From contig NZ_JAWZSQ010000014.1 in assembly GCF_034096925.1 (NCBI RefSeq), forward strand, positions 1 to 64,000: a stretch of 64,000 nucleotides of DNA. Reading direction: 5' to 3'. Below the pieces are notes generated by a model. That model was given only the letters and a program-made list of their open reading frames with translations. It did no database searches and was not told the DNA's origin. The DNA is from Patulibacter defluvii (GTDB lineage: Bacteria; Actinomycetota; Thermoleophilia; Solirubrobacterales; Solirubrobacteraceae). Position 1 is the first letter of the stretch, and every line of letters begins with the position of its first letter. Both the position numbers and the translations under genes were made by a program. Below, one piece after another: positions 8,450-15,627 of this stretch.

Positions 8450-9223
8450 TCAGGCCTCCACGCGGATCGGCTGGACCGACGGATGCCAGCCGAAGAGCCG
8501 GCGGCCGGTGAACGAGAACAGCGCGTAGACGATCAGCGAGAGCGCCGACGCGACGATCAGCGACGCCCAGATCGTCGGCACGTCGTAGCTGGTCATCGAG
8601 AACAGGATCATCAGGCCCAGGCCCTTCTCGGCCCCGACCCACTCGGCCAGCATCGCGCCGACGATCGCCGCCGGCGCCGCGACCGTGAAGGCGGCGAAGA
8701 GCGGCGGCAGCGCGTACGGCAGCTTGACCCGGCGGAAGGTCTGCCAGCCGCCGGCGCCGGCCAGCGACAGCATCTCGATCGTGCGCGGGTCGGTCTGACG
8801 CAGCGCCTGCGAGAGGTTGATCAGGACCGGGAAGAACGAGGCCAGGGCGGCGATGATGATCTTGGTCGAGATCCCCGCCCCGAACCAGATCACCAGCACC
8901 GGGGCGAGCGCGATCAGCGGCAGCGAGTAGACGGCCAGCGCGATCTGCTGAAGCCCCTCGCCGAGCGCCCGGAAGCGGTCGGCGACGAGCGCGATCGCGA
9001 TCGCCAGCAGGACCCCGGCGCTGAAGCCGAGGGCCGCCTCGGTCATCGTCGCGCCGGCGTTCTCGGCCAGCGCCGAGCGCCCGTCCCAGATCGCCTCCAG
9101 GACCTTCGGCGGCGACGGCCAGAGCGTGCCCGGGTGGTCGTTGGCGAGGGCCATCCCCCACCAGGCCGCCAGCAGCAGCAGGTACGAGCAGCCCGCCAGG
9201 ATCCGCGAGCGGCGGGTGCTCAC
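8450..9223 (-). CDS. ABC transporter permease, nitrate/sulfonate/taurine type (second subunit)
   Basis: A 257-residue permease homologous to its neighbour. It begins with a membrane segment (ILAGCSYLLLLAAWWGMAL), and its EAA-loop reads TIEMLSLAGAGGWQTF then RRVKLPYALPPLF. Having two distinct permease genes, rather than a homodimer, is usual for importers of thiamine precursors, riboflavin, hydroxymethylpyrimidine and some aromatic or amide compounds. It overlaps the ATPase gene stop-to-start by 4 bp. Confidence 0.88.
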   Translation of the reverse strand: MSTRRSRILAGCSYLLLLAAWWGMALANDHPGTLWPSPPKVLEAIWDGRSALAENAGATMTEAALGFSAGVLLAIAIALVADRFRALGEGLQQIALAVYSLPLIALAPVLVIWFGAGISTKIIIAALASFFPVLINLSQALRQTDPRTIEMLSLAGAGGWQTFRRVKLPYALPPLFAAFTVAAPAAIVGAMLAEWVGAEKGLGLMILFSMTSYDVPTIWASLIVASALSLIVYALFSFTGRRLFGWHPSVQPIRVEA

Positions 9224-10056
9224 GAGCCCGTCCCCTCGTCGTGCAGCAGCAGCCGGGTCAGCTCGCGGGTGTGCTGGAAGAAGCGCTCGTCCTCGAGCAT
9301 CTCCAGCGTCCGCGGCCGCGGCAGGTCGATCTTGCGCTCGGCGACGATCCGGCCCGGGCGGGCGGCCATCACGAAGACGCGGTCGGACAGGTAGACCGCC
9401 TCGCCGACGTTGTGGGTCACCAGCAGCGCGGTCGTGCGCCGCTCCGACCAGATCCGCAGCAGCTCGGCGTTCATCCGCTGGCGGGTGATCTCGTCGAGCG
9501 CGCCGAACGGCTCGTCGAGCAGCAGGATCGAGGGATCGAGGGCCAGCGCTCGCGCGATCCCGACCCGCCGCTGCATGCCGCCGGAGAGCTTCGACGGCGC
9601 CGCCCGCTCGAAGTCGGCCAGGCCGACCAGCCGCAGCAGCTCGCGGGCCCGCTCGCGCCGCTGGGCCGCGTTGCCGTGCCGGGCCACGACCATCGGCAGC
9701 TCGACGTTCTCCAGCGCGGTCCGCCAGGGCAGCAGCACCGGATCCTGGAAGACGAAGCCGAACTCGCGGTCGTCGCGGGCGGCGGTCGCCTCGCGGCCGG
9801 CGATCCGGACCTCGCCGCCCGACGGCGGCAGCAGCCCGGCGATGATCCGCAGCAGCGTCGACTTGCCGCAGCCGGACGGGCCGACCAGCGACACGAACTC
9901 GCCCGCGCGGATGCTGAGCGCGATCTGCTGCAGCGCGACGAACGTGTCGCCGTCGATGTCGAAGCGGCGGTCGACGTCGCGGACGTCGATCGCCAGCGGC
10001 GGCTCGACGCCCTCGGCCGTCGCCTCCCGCGGGTCGACCGGATTCGTCTCCATCAT
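9220..10056 (-). CDS. ABC transporter ATP-binding protein, nitrate/taurine type
   Basis: A 278-residue ATPase. Walker A is GPSGCGKST, the Q-loop is FVFQDPVLLPW, the signature is LSGGMQRRVGIARAL, and Walker B is ILLLDEPFGALDE with the H-loop in LLVTHNVGEAV. It energises the two permeases just downstream. There are two in-frame ATG codons at the start (MMET); either could be used. A 4-base gap separates it from the amidohydrolase gene upstream. Confidence 0.9.
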   Translation of the reverse strand: MMETNPVDPREATAEGVEPPLAIDVRDVDRRFDIDGDTFVALQQIALSIRAGEFVSLVGPSGCGKSTLLRIIAGLLPPSGGEVRIAGREATAARDDREFGFVFQDPVLLPWRTALENVELPMVVARHGNAAQRRERARELLRLVGLADFERAAPSKLSGGMQRRVGIARALALDPSILLLDEPFGALDEITRQRMNAELLRIWSERRTTALLVTHNVGEAVYLSDRVFVMAARPGRIVAERKIDLPRPRTLEMLEDERFFQHTRELTRLLLHDEGTGS

Positions 10057-10060
10057 GCGA

Positions 10061-10798
10061 TCAGGCCTCCTCGATCCGGAGCAGTCGGGCCAGGTTGGCG
10101 CCCTCGACCTTCGCGCGGTCGGCGGCGTCGGGGATCGCCCGCGCGATCTTCGCCCGCTCGAGGTCGAAGTCGTTGCCGGGCCAGTCGGTCCCGAGCACGA
10201 TCTTGTCGGCCCCGACCTGCTCGTAGGCGGTGCGGACGTCGAGCAGCTGGGTGCCGGACGTCTCCAGGTAGACGTTCTCGGTCCGGTTGGCGACCAGGAT
10301 CGCCTCCATCAGGTTCCAGATCGTCCCCATGTGGGCGATCAGCACCGGCACCGTCGGGAAGCCGCGAACGATCTCCTCGATCGAGAGCGGCGCGCAGAAC
10401 GGGTCGTCGAGCGCGTTGACCAGCACCGTCAGGCCGTGCTCGGCGGCGGCCTCGAGGATCGGGTCGAGCAGCGCGTGGTCGCAGAAGTGGTACCCGTGCA
10501 TCGTCGGGTGCAGCTTCAGCCCGCGGAGGCCCGCGGCGGCGCAGCGGGCGATCTCCTCGACCGCCCCCGGCGCCCGCGGGTTGACCTGGCCGAACCCGAT
10601 CAGGCGATCGGGGTGGCGCTCGGTCACCTGGCGGATGTAGTCGTTGTCGATCATCTGCCCCAGCGAGCAGACGACCGCGCGATCGACGCCGCCGGCGTCC
10701 ATCGTCTCCAGCATCCGCTCGACGCTGAAGCCGTCCCCGGCCAGGTAGTCGGAGTTGCCGGCGCCCGGCCAGGCGTTGTTGTAGGCGTCGATCACCAT
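10061..10798 (-). CDS. amidohydrolase 2 family protein
   Basis: A 245-residue TIM-barrel metal hydrolase related to the one at 6935-7669. Instead of the usual HxH at the front it reads MVIDAYNNAWPG, so the first metal-ligand pair is missing; downstream landmarks LRGLKLHPTMHGYHF, VLIAHMGTIWN, and KIVLGTDWPG are present. Loss of the HxH suggests a changed metal site or a metal-independent or one-metal mechanism, as in some decarboxylases of this family. It sits between importer ATPase and substrate-binding protein, so its substrate is probably the imported compound or its first product. Confidence 0.8.
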   Translation of the reverse strand: MVIDAYNNAWPGAGNSDYLAGDGFSVERMLETMDAGGVDRAVVCSLGQMIDNDYIRQVTERHPDRLIGFGQVNPRAPGAVEEIARCAAAGLRGLKLHPTMHGYHFCDHALLDPILEAAAEHGLTVLVNALDDPFCAPLSIEEIVRGFPTVPVLIAHMGTIWNLMEAILVANRTENVYLETSGTQLLDVRTAYEQVGADKIVLGTDWPGNDFDLERAKIARAIPDAADRAKVEGANLARLLRIEEA

Positions 10799-10802
10799 CG
10801 GC

Positions 10803-11858
10803 TCAGGCCCCCGAGAGCGTGGTCTTGCCGTCGAACGCGGCGTCGAGGATCTCGGTCGTCATCACGTCGGCGGCCTTCAGCGGCTTGGCCAGCGCCTTCG
10901 CGGCGACGTACGAGTCGATGATCTGCTGCATCCGCTCCTCGGTGATCCGCATCAGGCCGTCGGCGCTCTGGATCAGCGGCGCCTGGGCCTTGTTGACGGC
11001 GATCTCGGTCGCGGGCTTGAGGCCGCGCGGACCGTACTTCGTGGCCACCAGCTTGCCCATCTCGTCCGGGTGGGCGACCGCGTACTCCCAGCCCTTGATC
11101 GACGCGCGCAGGTGCTTGACCAGCAGCTCGCGGTCGTTCTTCACGCGGTCGGGGGTGGTGATCAGGACGTTGCCGTAGTTGTGCAGCCCGAGGTCGTCGA
11201 GCAGCACGCTGACCACCTGGACGCCCTGCTGCTGGAGGCTGATCCCCTGCTGCGTGGCGTAGCCGAAGTAGGCGTCGACCTGCTTGTTGACCAGCTGCGC
11301 CGGGTCGGGGCCGGCGGGCAGGAACTTGACGTCGCCGGGGTCGACGCCGGCCTTCTTCAGCAGCGGCTCGAGCAGCGGCCGGGTGGCCGGCGAGAGCGCG
11401 ACCTTCTTGCCCGCGAAGTCGGCCAGCGTGCGGACCGGCTTGCCGGGCAGGCTGAGGACCGCGTAGGGCGACTTCTGGAAGATCGTGCCGTAGATGACGA
11501 GCTTCGTGCCCTTGGCGATCGCCTGCAGCACGGTCCCGTTGTCGTCGTTGCCGACGGTCGCCTTGCCGTTCGAGACGACCTGCGAGGCGATGATGTTCGG
11601 GCCGCCGGCGCGGACGTCGACGCTCAGGCCCTCGGCCTTGTAGTAGCCCTTCTCCTGGGCGGCGAAGAAGCCGTCGAACTGGGAGAGCTTCAGCCAGCCG
11701 AGCTGGTCGGTCACCTCGCTGCCGCCACCCCCGCCGGAGTCCCCGGAGCCGCTGCCGCAGGCGGTCAGCAGGCTGCTGCCGCCGAGCAGGGCGACGCCGG
11801 CCCCCGCCATCCGCAGGGCGCCTCGGCGGGTCATCCGCCCGTTGAACTCAGGTCCCAT
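10803..11858 (-). CDS. ABC transporter substrate-binding lipoprotein (NMT1/THI5-like)
   Basis: A 351-residue periplasm-facing binding protein. The N-terminus has a twin-arginine-like signal (MTRRGALRMAGAGVALLGG) and lipobox LTAC, so it should be exported and lipid-anchored. The mature part begins with the NMT1-type pattern TDQLGWLKLSQFDGFFAAQEKGYY. The family binds thiamine precursors, nitrate, sulfonates, riboflavin and similar small molecules. The annotated start gives MGPEFNG before the signal; the ATG nine codons in (MTRRG) is an alternative. It is the specificity subunit of the importer encoded at 7666-10056. Confidence 0.9.
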   Translation of the reverse strand: MGPEFNGRMTRRGALRMAGAGVALLGGSSLLTACGSGSGDSGGGGGSEVTDQLGWLKLSQFDGFFAAQEKGYYKAEGLSVDVRAGGPNIIASQVVSNGKATVGNDDNGTVLQAIAKGTKLVIYGTIFQKSPYAVLSLPGKPVRTLADFAGKKVALSPATRPLLEPLLKKAGVDPGDVKFLPAGPDPAQLVNKQVDAYFGYATQQGISLQQQGVQVVSVLLDDLGLHNYGNVLITTPDRVKNDRELLVKHLRASIKGWEYAVAHPDEMGKLVATKYGPRGLKPATEIAVNKAQAPLIQSADGLMRITEERMQQIIDSYVAAKALAKPLKAADVMTTEILDAAFDGKTTLSGA

Positions 11859-11882
11859 CAGATCCTCTCCTTGGTCTTCCCG

Positions 11883-13655
11883 CTAGCGCCCGAGGGCGTA
11901 GTTGATGCGGCGCGGATCCGCCCCGGCCGCCAGCACGCGCCGGCCCTCCACCGGCGCCTGCAGGTCCAGCACCATCGACACCGCACCGGCGTCGAACTCG
12001 AAGTCCGGCCAGTGCCGGACGTCGTGCCCCCAACTGGTCAGCGCCGCGCCGATCGCGTCGTCGAACCGGCCCTCCAGCGAGACCCGTGCGGGCACCTCGC
12101 CGTGGGGGAAGAAGGAGTCGGGCCAGGCGAACGCGGCGAACCGCGGCGCCTCGACCGCCTGCTGCGGGGTCATCCCGAACACGGTCAGGTTCAGGAACGC
12201 CTGCAGCATCCCCTGCAGGATCACGTCGCCGCCGGGGCAGCCGAAGGCCAGCACCCGCGGCTCGCCGCCGGCCGGGTCGGCGGCCACGCCGAGCGCCGGG
12301 GCCGGGGTCATCCGCGGCCGCTTGCCGGGCGCGATCGCCGCCGGGTGGGCCGGGTCGAGCCGGCTCTGGACCCCGCGCGGCGAGACGAACATGCCCAGCT
12401 CGGGGATGATCGGCGCCCCGTCGAGCGTGTCCGAGGGCATCGCCGAGAAGGCGTTGCCGTCGGCGTCGATCGTGCACAGGTAGGTGGTGTCGAAGCGGCC
12501 GCCGTAGTCGCTGCCGCCGGCGCTGAGGCCGGGCAGCGCGGTGCCGGGGGCGATCCGCTCGCGCAGCTCGGCGGCGTGCTCGTCGGAGAGCAGCCGCTCG
12601 AGCGGGACGTCGACGTGGCGCGGGTCGCCGTAGTAGCGCTCGCGGTCGTAGAAGGCGAGCTTCGTCGCCTCGGCCACCAGGTGCACGTACTCGGGGCTGT
12701 TGTGGCCGAGCGCGGCCAGGTCGTAGCCGTCGAGGATCGCCAGCGCCTGCAGCATCGCCGGGCCCTGGCACCAGGTGCTCGGGGTCCACAGCTGCCACTC
12801 GCCGACCTGGCGGCGGACGGCCGGCTCGACCTCGGCCGAGAAGCCGGCCAGGTCGTCGGTGGTCAGCCAGCCGTCGTTGTCGGCGGCCCAGCGGGCGATG
12901 ATCGCGGCCGGCTCGCCGCGGTAGAAGGCGTCGTGGACGGCGTCGAGGGCGGCCTCGCGGGTGGCGCCCCGCTCGGCGGCGGCCAGCTGCTCCAGCAGCC
13001 GCCCGAGCGCGTCCTGGACCAGCCGCTCGCCGGTCCGCAGCGGGCGGCCGTCGCGCAGGTAGACCGCGGCCGAGCTGGGCCAGCGACCGAAGCCGGACGA
13101 CATCACCTGCAGCGACTCGGCCAGCCGCAGGTCGATCGGGAAGCCCTCGCGGGCGAGCCGGATCGCCTCGGCGGCGCAGTCGGCGAAGGTCCAGGTGCCG
13201 AACCGCTGGAGGGCCCGGATCCAGGCCGAGAGCGCGGCGGGCACGACCCCGACCGGGGCGCCGAGCGGCATGTCGCCGCCGAAGCGGGCGGCGACCGTCT
13301 CCGGGGTCGCGCCGCTGCCCCACCAGCCGAGGCCGGCGACGCTGTGGACGGTCTCGTCGCCGGCGGCGCGGAGGACGATCGGGGCGACGCCGCCGAGGTT
13401 GCACTGGTCGACCTGGACGACGTTGCTGGCGAGGCCGGCGGCGACGCCGGCGTCGACCGCGTTGCCGCCGCGCTCGAAGACGGCCGCCGCGACCTGAGCG
13501 ACCAGCGGGTGGCCGGCGGCGACCATGTAGTGCTCGCCGACCAGCGTCGGCCTCAGCGACTCGGGCGGGGCGAAGGCCTCGGGCGTCGGGCCGTTGGCCC
13601 GCATCCCGCCGCCGATCGTGTTGCGCGGGCCGTCGGTGATCGGGGTGCTGCTCAT
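11883..13655 (-). CDS. gamma-glutamyltransferase family protein
   Basis: A 590-residue Ntn-hydrolase proenzyme. The self-processing/nucleophile threonine lies in GRFDTTYLCTIDADGNAFS (Thr about 390/391), matching the TT(H/Y) site of gamma-glutamyltranspeptidases. The N-terminal subunit has the GGNAVDAGVAAG signature and the C-terminal part LAFGCPGGDVILQGMLQ. There is no obvious signal peptide, so it is likely cytoplasmic, unlike the exported glutathione-degrading enzymes. Next to an AIG2-like cyclotransferase-fold gene (4-bp overlap) and amidohydrolases, removal of a gamma-glutamyl or other acyl group from an amide is a good guess. Confidence 0.87.
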   Translation of the reverse strand: MSSTPITDGPRNTIGGGMRANGPTPEAFAPPESLRPTLVGEHYMVAAGHPLVAQVAAAVFERGGNAVDAGVAAGLASNVVQVDQCNLGGVAPIVLRAAGDETVHSVAGLGWWGSGATPETVAARFGGDMPLGAPVGVVPAALSAWIRALQRFGTWTFADCAAEAIRLAREGFPIDLRLAESLQVMSSGFGRWPSSAAVYLRDGRPLRTGERLVQDALGRLLEQLAAAERGATREAALDAVHDAFYRGEPAAIIARWAADNDGWLTTDDLAGFSAEVEPAVRRQVGEWQLWTPSTWCQGPAMLQALAILDGYDLAALGHNSPEYVHLVAEATKLAFYDRERYYGDPRHVDVPLERLLSDEHAAELRERIAPGTALPGLSAGGSDYGGRFDTTYLCTIDADGNAFSAMPSDTLDGAPIIPELGMFVSPRGVQSRLDPAHPAAIAPGKRPRMTPAPALGVAADPAGGEPRVLAFGCPGGDVILQGMLQAFLNLTVFGMTPQQAVEAPRFAAFAWPDSFFPHGEVPARVSLEGRFDDAIGAALTSWGHDVRHWPDFEFDAGAVSMVLDLQAPVEGRRVLAAGADPRRINYALGR

Positions 13656-14053
13656 GCGCGGGCCTCGGCCGTGGCCGCCGCGCGGTAGGCGCGCCAGCCG
13701 CCGTGGGCGGTGATCTCGACCGCGTCGGCGGGCAGCGCGCCGGCGACCCAGAGGACGCCGATCCGCAGGCCCAGGCCCTCCAGCTCGACGACGCCGATCC
13801 CGAGCCCGGCGGGCTCGCCGTCGAGGACGGCGGCGAGGGTCGAGAGCGGCAGGTCGTAGAGCTCGCCGGCGATCGCGGCGCCGGCCGTCTCGTCGCGGAC
13901 CATCGCCGGGTGGACGTCGCCGACCGAGTACAGGCGGTAGGCCGGGACGGTCGTCGCCTCGGCCACCAGCGGCGCCCCGGCGAGGTTGTCGTGGAGCGCC
14001 AGGCCACGCATCAGCGTGCCGTTGACGAAGAGCTCGATCCGCTGGTCCACCAT
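13652..14053 (-). CDS. gamma-glutamylcyclotransferase-fold (AIG2-like / AtzF C-terminal-like) protein
   Basis: A 133-residue small protein beginning MVDQRIELFVNGTLMRG. The FVNGTLM segment is the substrate loop seen in AIG2-like cyclotransferases and in the C-terminal domain of allophanate hydrolase, where it reads like (V/Y)GxLxxG. Later it has AGELYDLP and ends YRAAATAEARA. I chose the ATG at 14053 over a GTG at 14065, because the GTG would lie inside the predicted -10 box. It is the first gene of the operon and overlaps the gamma-glutamyltransferase gene by 4 bp. A role in handling gamma-glutamyl or carbamoyl amides is inferred. Confidence 0.75.
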   Translation of the reverse strand: MVDQRIELFVNGTLMRGLALHDNLAGAPLVAEATTVPAYRLYSVGDVHPAMVRDETAGAAIAGELYDLPLSTLAAVLDGEPAGLGIGVVELEGLGLRIGVLWVAGALPADAVEITAHGGWRAYRAAATAEARA

Positions 14054-14063
14054 CGTTGGCGCC

Positions 14064-14093
14064 ACCCTAGCTCGGATCCAATCTAGGTGTCAA
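14064..14093 (-). promoter_or_regulatory. operon promoter with operator in the spacer
   Basis: Read on the minus strand there is a perfect -35 TTGACA (14093-14088), an 18-base spacer and a -10 TAGGGT (14069-14064). The ATG at 14053 is only 10 bases past the -10, so the transcript would have a leader of a few bases at most. The spacer is almost filled by an ATTGGATCCGAG element (14082-14071), so a bound regulator would block RNA polymerase directly. It should drive the whole leftward operon to base 1. Confidence 0.7.
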
Positions 14094-14157
14094 GCCTCCC
14101 TTTGATTCGGCAGTTTCCCGCTTCTCGGATCCTTTCGCGGTTCGAATTGGATCCGAG
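14071..14157. promoter_or_regulatory. three CTCGGATCC operator-like sites
   Basis: CTCGGATCCAAT occurs at 14071-14082, its core CTCGGATCC again at 14124-14132, and the reverse complement ATTGGATCCGAG at 14146-14157. The outer copies form a perfect 12-bp inverted repeat 63 bp apart. Each has the palindromic core GGATCC. The layout suits a dimeric GntR/FCD regulator binding several sites, with the gene at 4774-5517 as the likely partner. Confidence 0.6.
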
Positions 14158-14228
14158 ATTGGGACACCGGTGTGCGTGGTGGGGCGTGCTCTTTGCCGGG
14201 GCGGGGCGGTGGGGGTTGGGGAGTGCGG

Positions 14229-14266
14229 CGCGCGCCACGCCGACCCGCCACCCGCCGTGGCGCGCG
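14229..14266. repeat. 11-bp perfect inverted repeat
   Basis: CGCGCGCCACG (14229-14239) is matched by CGTGGCGCGCG (14256-14266) with a 16-base loop. It lies in the 401-base gap between 14053 and 14455, which otherwise holds only the promoter, the operators and a terminator hairpin; I see no gene in 14161-14397. Confidence 0.45.
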
Positions 14267-14397
14267 AAACGCTCGCCCCAGGCGCCCCACCCGCGCCACG
14301 CCGGCCGGCCGCCGGTCGTGACGCGCCGGACGCCGGCCCCGCGAACCCGCCACGCGCCCCTGTCTCCCGTCTCCCTCCCCTCTCCCCACGACGACCA

Positions 14398-14425
14398 GCG
14401 ACCGCGCCCCAGGGGGCGCGGTCGC
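14398..14425 (-). terminator. GC-rich hairpin terminator of the hydantoin/oligopeptide operon
   Basis: A perfect 12-bp stem, GCGACCGCGCCC (14398-14409) and GGGCGCGGTCGC (14414-14425), with loop CAGG. It begins 29 bases past the stop codon of the aminotransferase gene. There is no T-run on either side, as is common for terminators in high-GC actinobacteria. Confidence 0.65.
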
Positions 14426-14454
14426 GGAAACGTCGATCGGGACGGGGAGGGCGC

Positions 14455-15627
14455 TCAGCCGAAGGCGGCGAGCGCGGCGACCAGGCGGTCGATCTCGGCG
14501 GTCGTGTTGTAGTGGATCATCCCCATCCGGACCGCCTCGTCGGGGTAGGGCAGGCGGTCGGCCAGGCCGACCGCGTAGTAGTGGTCGTGGTGCCAGACGC
14601 CGATCCCCTGGGCGGCCAGGCCCTCGGAGACGTCCTTCGCGCTGACCCCGTCGACGTTGAGCAGGAAGGTCGGCACCCGCGCCTCGAGCGGCGGGCCGTA
14701 GACCGTCACGTTCTCCGGCACCGCGTCCCAGAAGTAGGCCGCCAGCTCGCGCTCGTAGGCGGCGATCGCGGTCATGCCGCCGATCGACTCCAGGTAGGCG
14801 AGGGTCGCCGACAGCCCGGCCAGCGACTCGTAGTTCGGGGTCCCGTTCTCGAACCGGCGCCCGAGCGGGAGCGTCGCCCCCGGCCGCACCCGGTAGGGCC
14901 GCCAGCCCTCCGCCACCTCCGGCCGCACGTGGGCCACGCCCAGGTGCGGCCCGCAGAACTTGTAGGGCGAGCAGAGCAGGACGTCCGCCCCCAGCGCCGT
15001 CACGTCGATCGGCTCGTGGGCGGCGTAGTGGACCGCGTCGACCCACGACAGCGCTCCCGCCTCGCGCGCCAGCCGGCAGACCCGCTCGGCGTCGACCCGC
15101 GAGCCCATCGCGTTCGACGCCCACGGGAAGGCGATGATCCGCGTCCGCTCGCTGACCTTCGCCTCGAGGTCGTCGTAGTCGAGCGAGAAGTCCTCGGTCA
15201 CGTCGACCAGCCGCACCGTCAGCCCCAGGTCGACCGCGATCTCGTGCCAGGGCGCGGCGTTGCCGTCGTGGTCGAGCCGGGTGACGACGATCTCGTCGCC
15301 CGGACCGAGGCCGCGGGTGGCGGTCCGGCTGAGGGCGAAGTTGACCGTCGTCATGTTCGGTCCGAAGACGACGTTGCCGCCGTCGCCGCCGAGGAACCGG
15401 CCCGCATCGGCCTTGGCGGCCAGGAACAGCTCCTCGGCCCGCTGGCTGGTCGCGTACGGCGCCCCGGTGTTGCCACCGGCCTCGCGCATCGCGCGGGCGA
15501 TCGCGTCGCCGACCTCGTCGGGGATCTGGCTCCCGCCCGGCGCGTCGAAGAAGGCGAAGTCGCCCTCCCGCAGCGAGGCGAACCGCTGGCGGACGGCCTC
15601 GACGTCGAACGTGGTCTGGACTTCCAT
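14455..15627 (-). CDS. class V aminotransferase-fold enzyme (cysteine-desulfurase-like)
   Basis: A 390-residue PLP enzyme. The PLP-binding lysine is in CSPYKFCGPHLG, with the cofactor-contacting WVDAVHYAAH and TRLDHDGNAAPWH upstream, and the GGNTGAPYATSQRAEEL N-terminal segment typical of the subgroup. The C-terminal place where desulfurases carry a catalytic cysteine (RxGHHCA) reads WHHDHYYAVGLADR here, with no cysteine, so it is probably not a true cysteine desulfurase but a transaminase, lyase or epimerase of the same fold. The ATG directly abuts the TAG of the HyuA-like gene. It is last in its operon, before the hairpin at 14398. Confidence 0.85.
   Translation of the reverse strand: MEVQTTFDVEAVRQRFASLREGDFAFFDAPGGSQIPDEVGDAIARAMREAGGNTGAPYATSQRAEELFLAAKADAGRFLGGDGGNVVFGPNMTTVNFALSRTATRGLGPGDEIVVTRLDHDGNAAPWHEIAVDLGLTVRLVDVTEDFSLDYDDLEAKVSERTRIIAFPWASNAMGSRVDAERVCRLAREAGALSWVDAVHYAAHEPIDVTALGADVLLCSPYKFCGPHLGVAHVRPEVAEGWRPYRVRPGATLPLGRRFENGTPNYESLAGLSATLAYLESIGGMTAIAAYERELAAYFWDAVPENVTVYGPPLEARVPTFLLNVDGVSAKDVSEGLAAQGIGVWHHDHYYAVGLADRLPYPDEAVRMGMIHYNTTAEIDRLVAALAAFG

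Noticed and set aside
14455..15627. Annotation as cysteine desulfurase (SufS/IscS)
   Set aside because: The catalytic cysteine loop is absent, and no sulfur-assembly genes are nearby.
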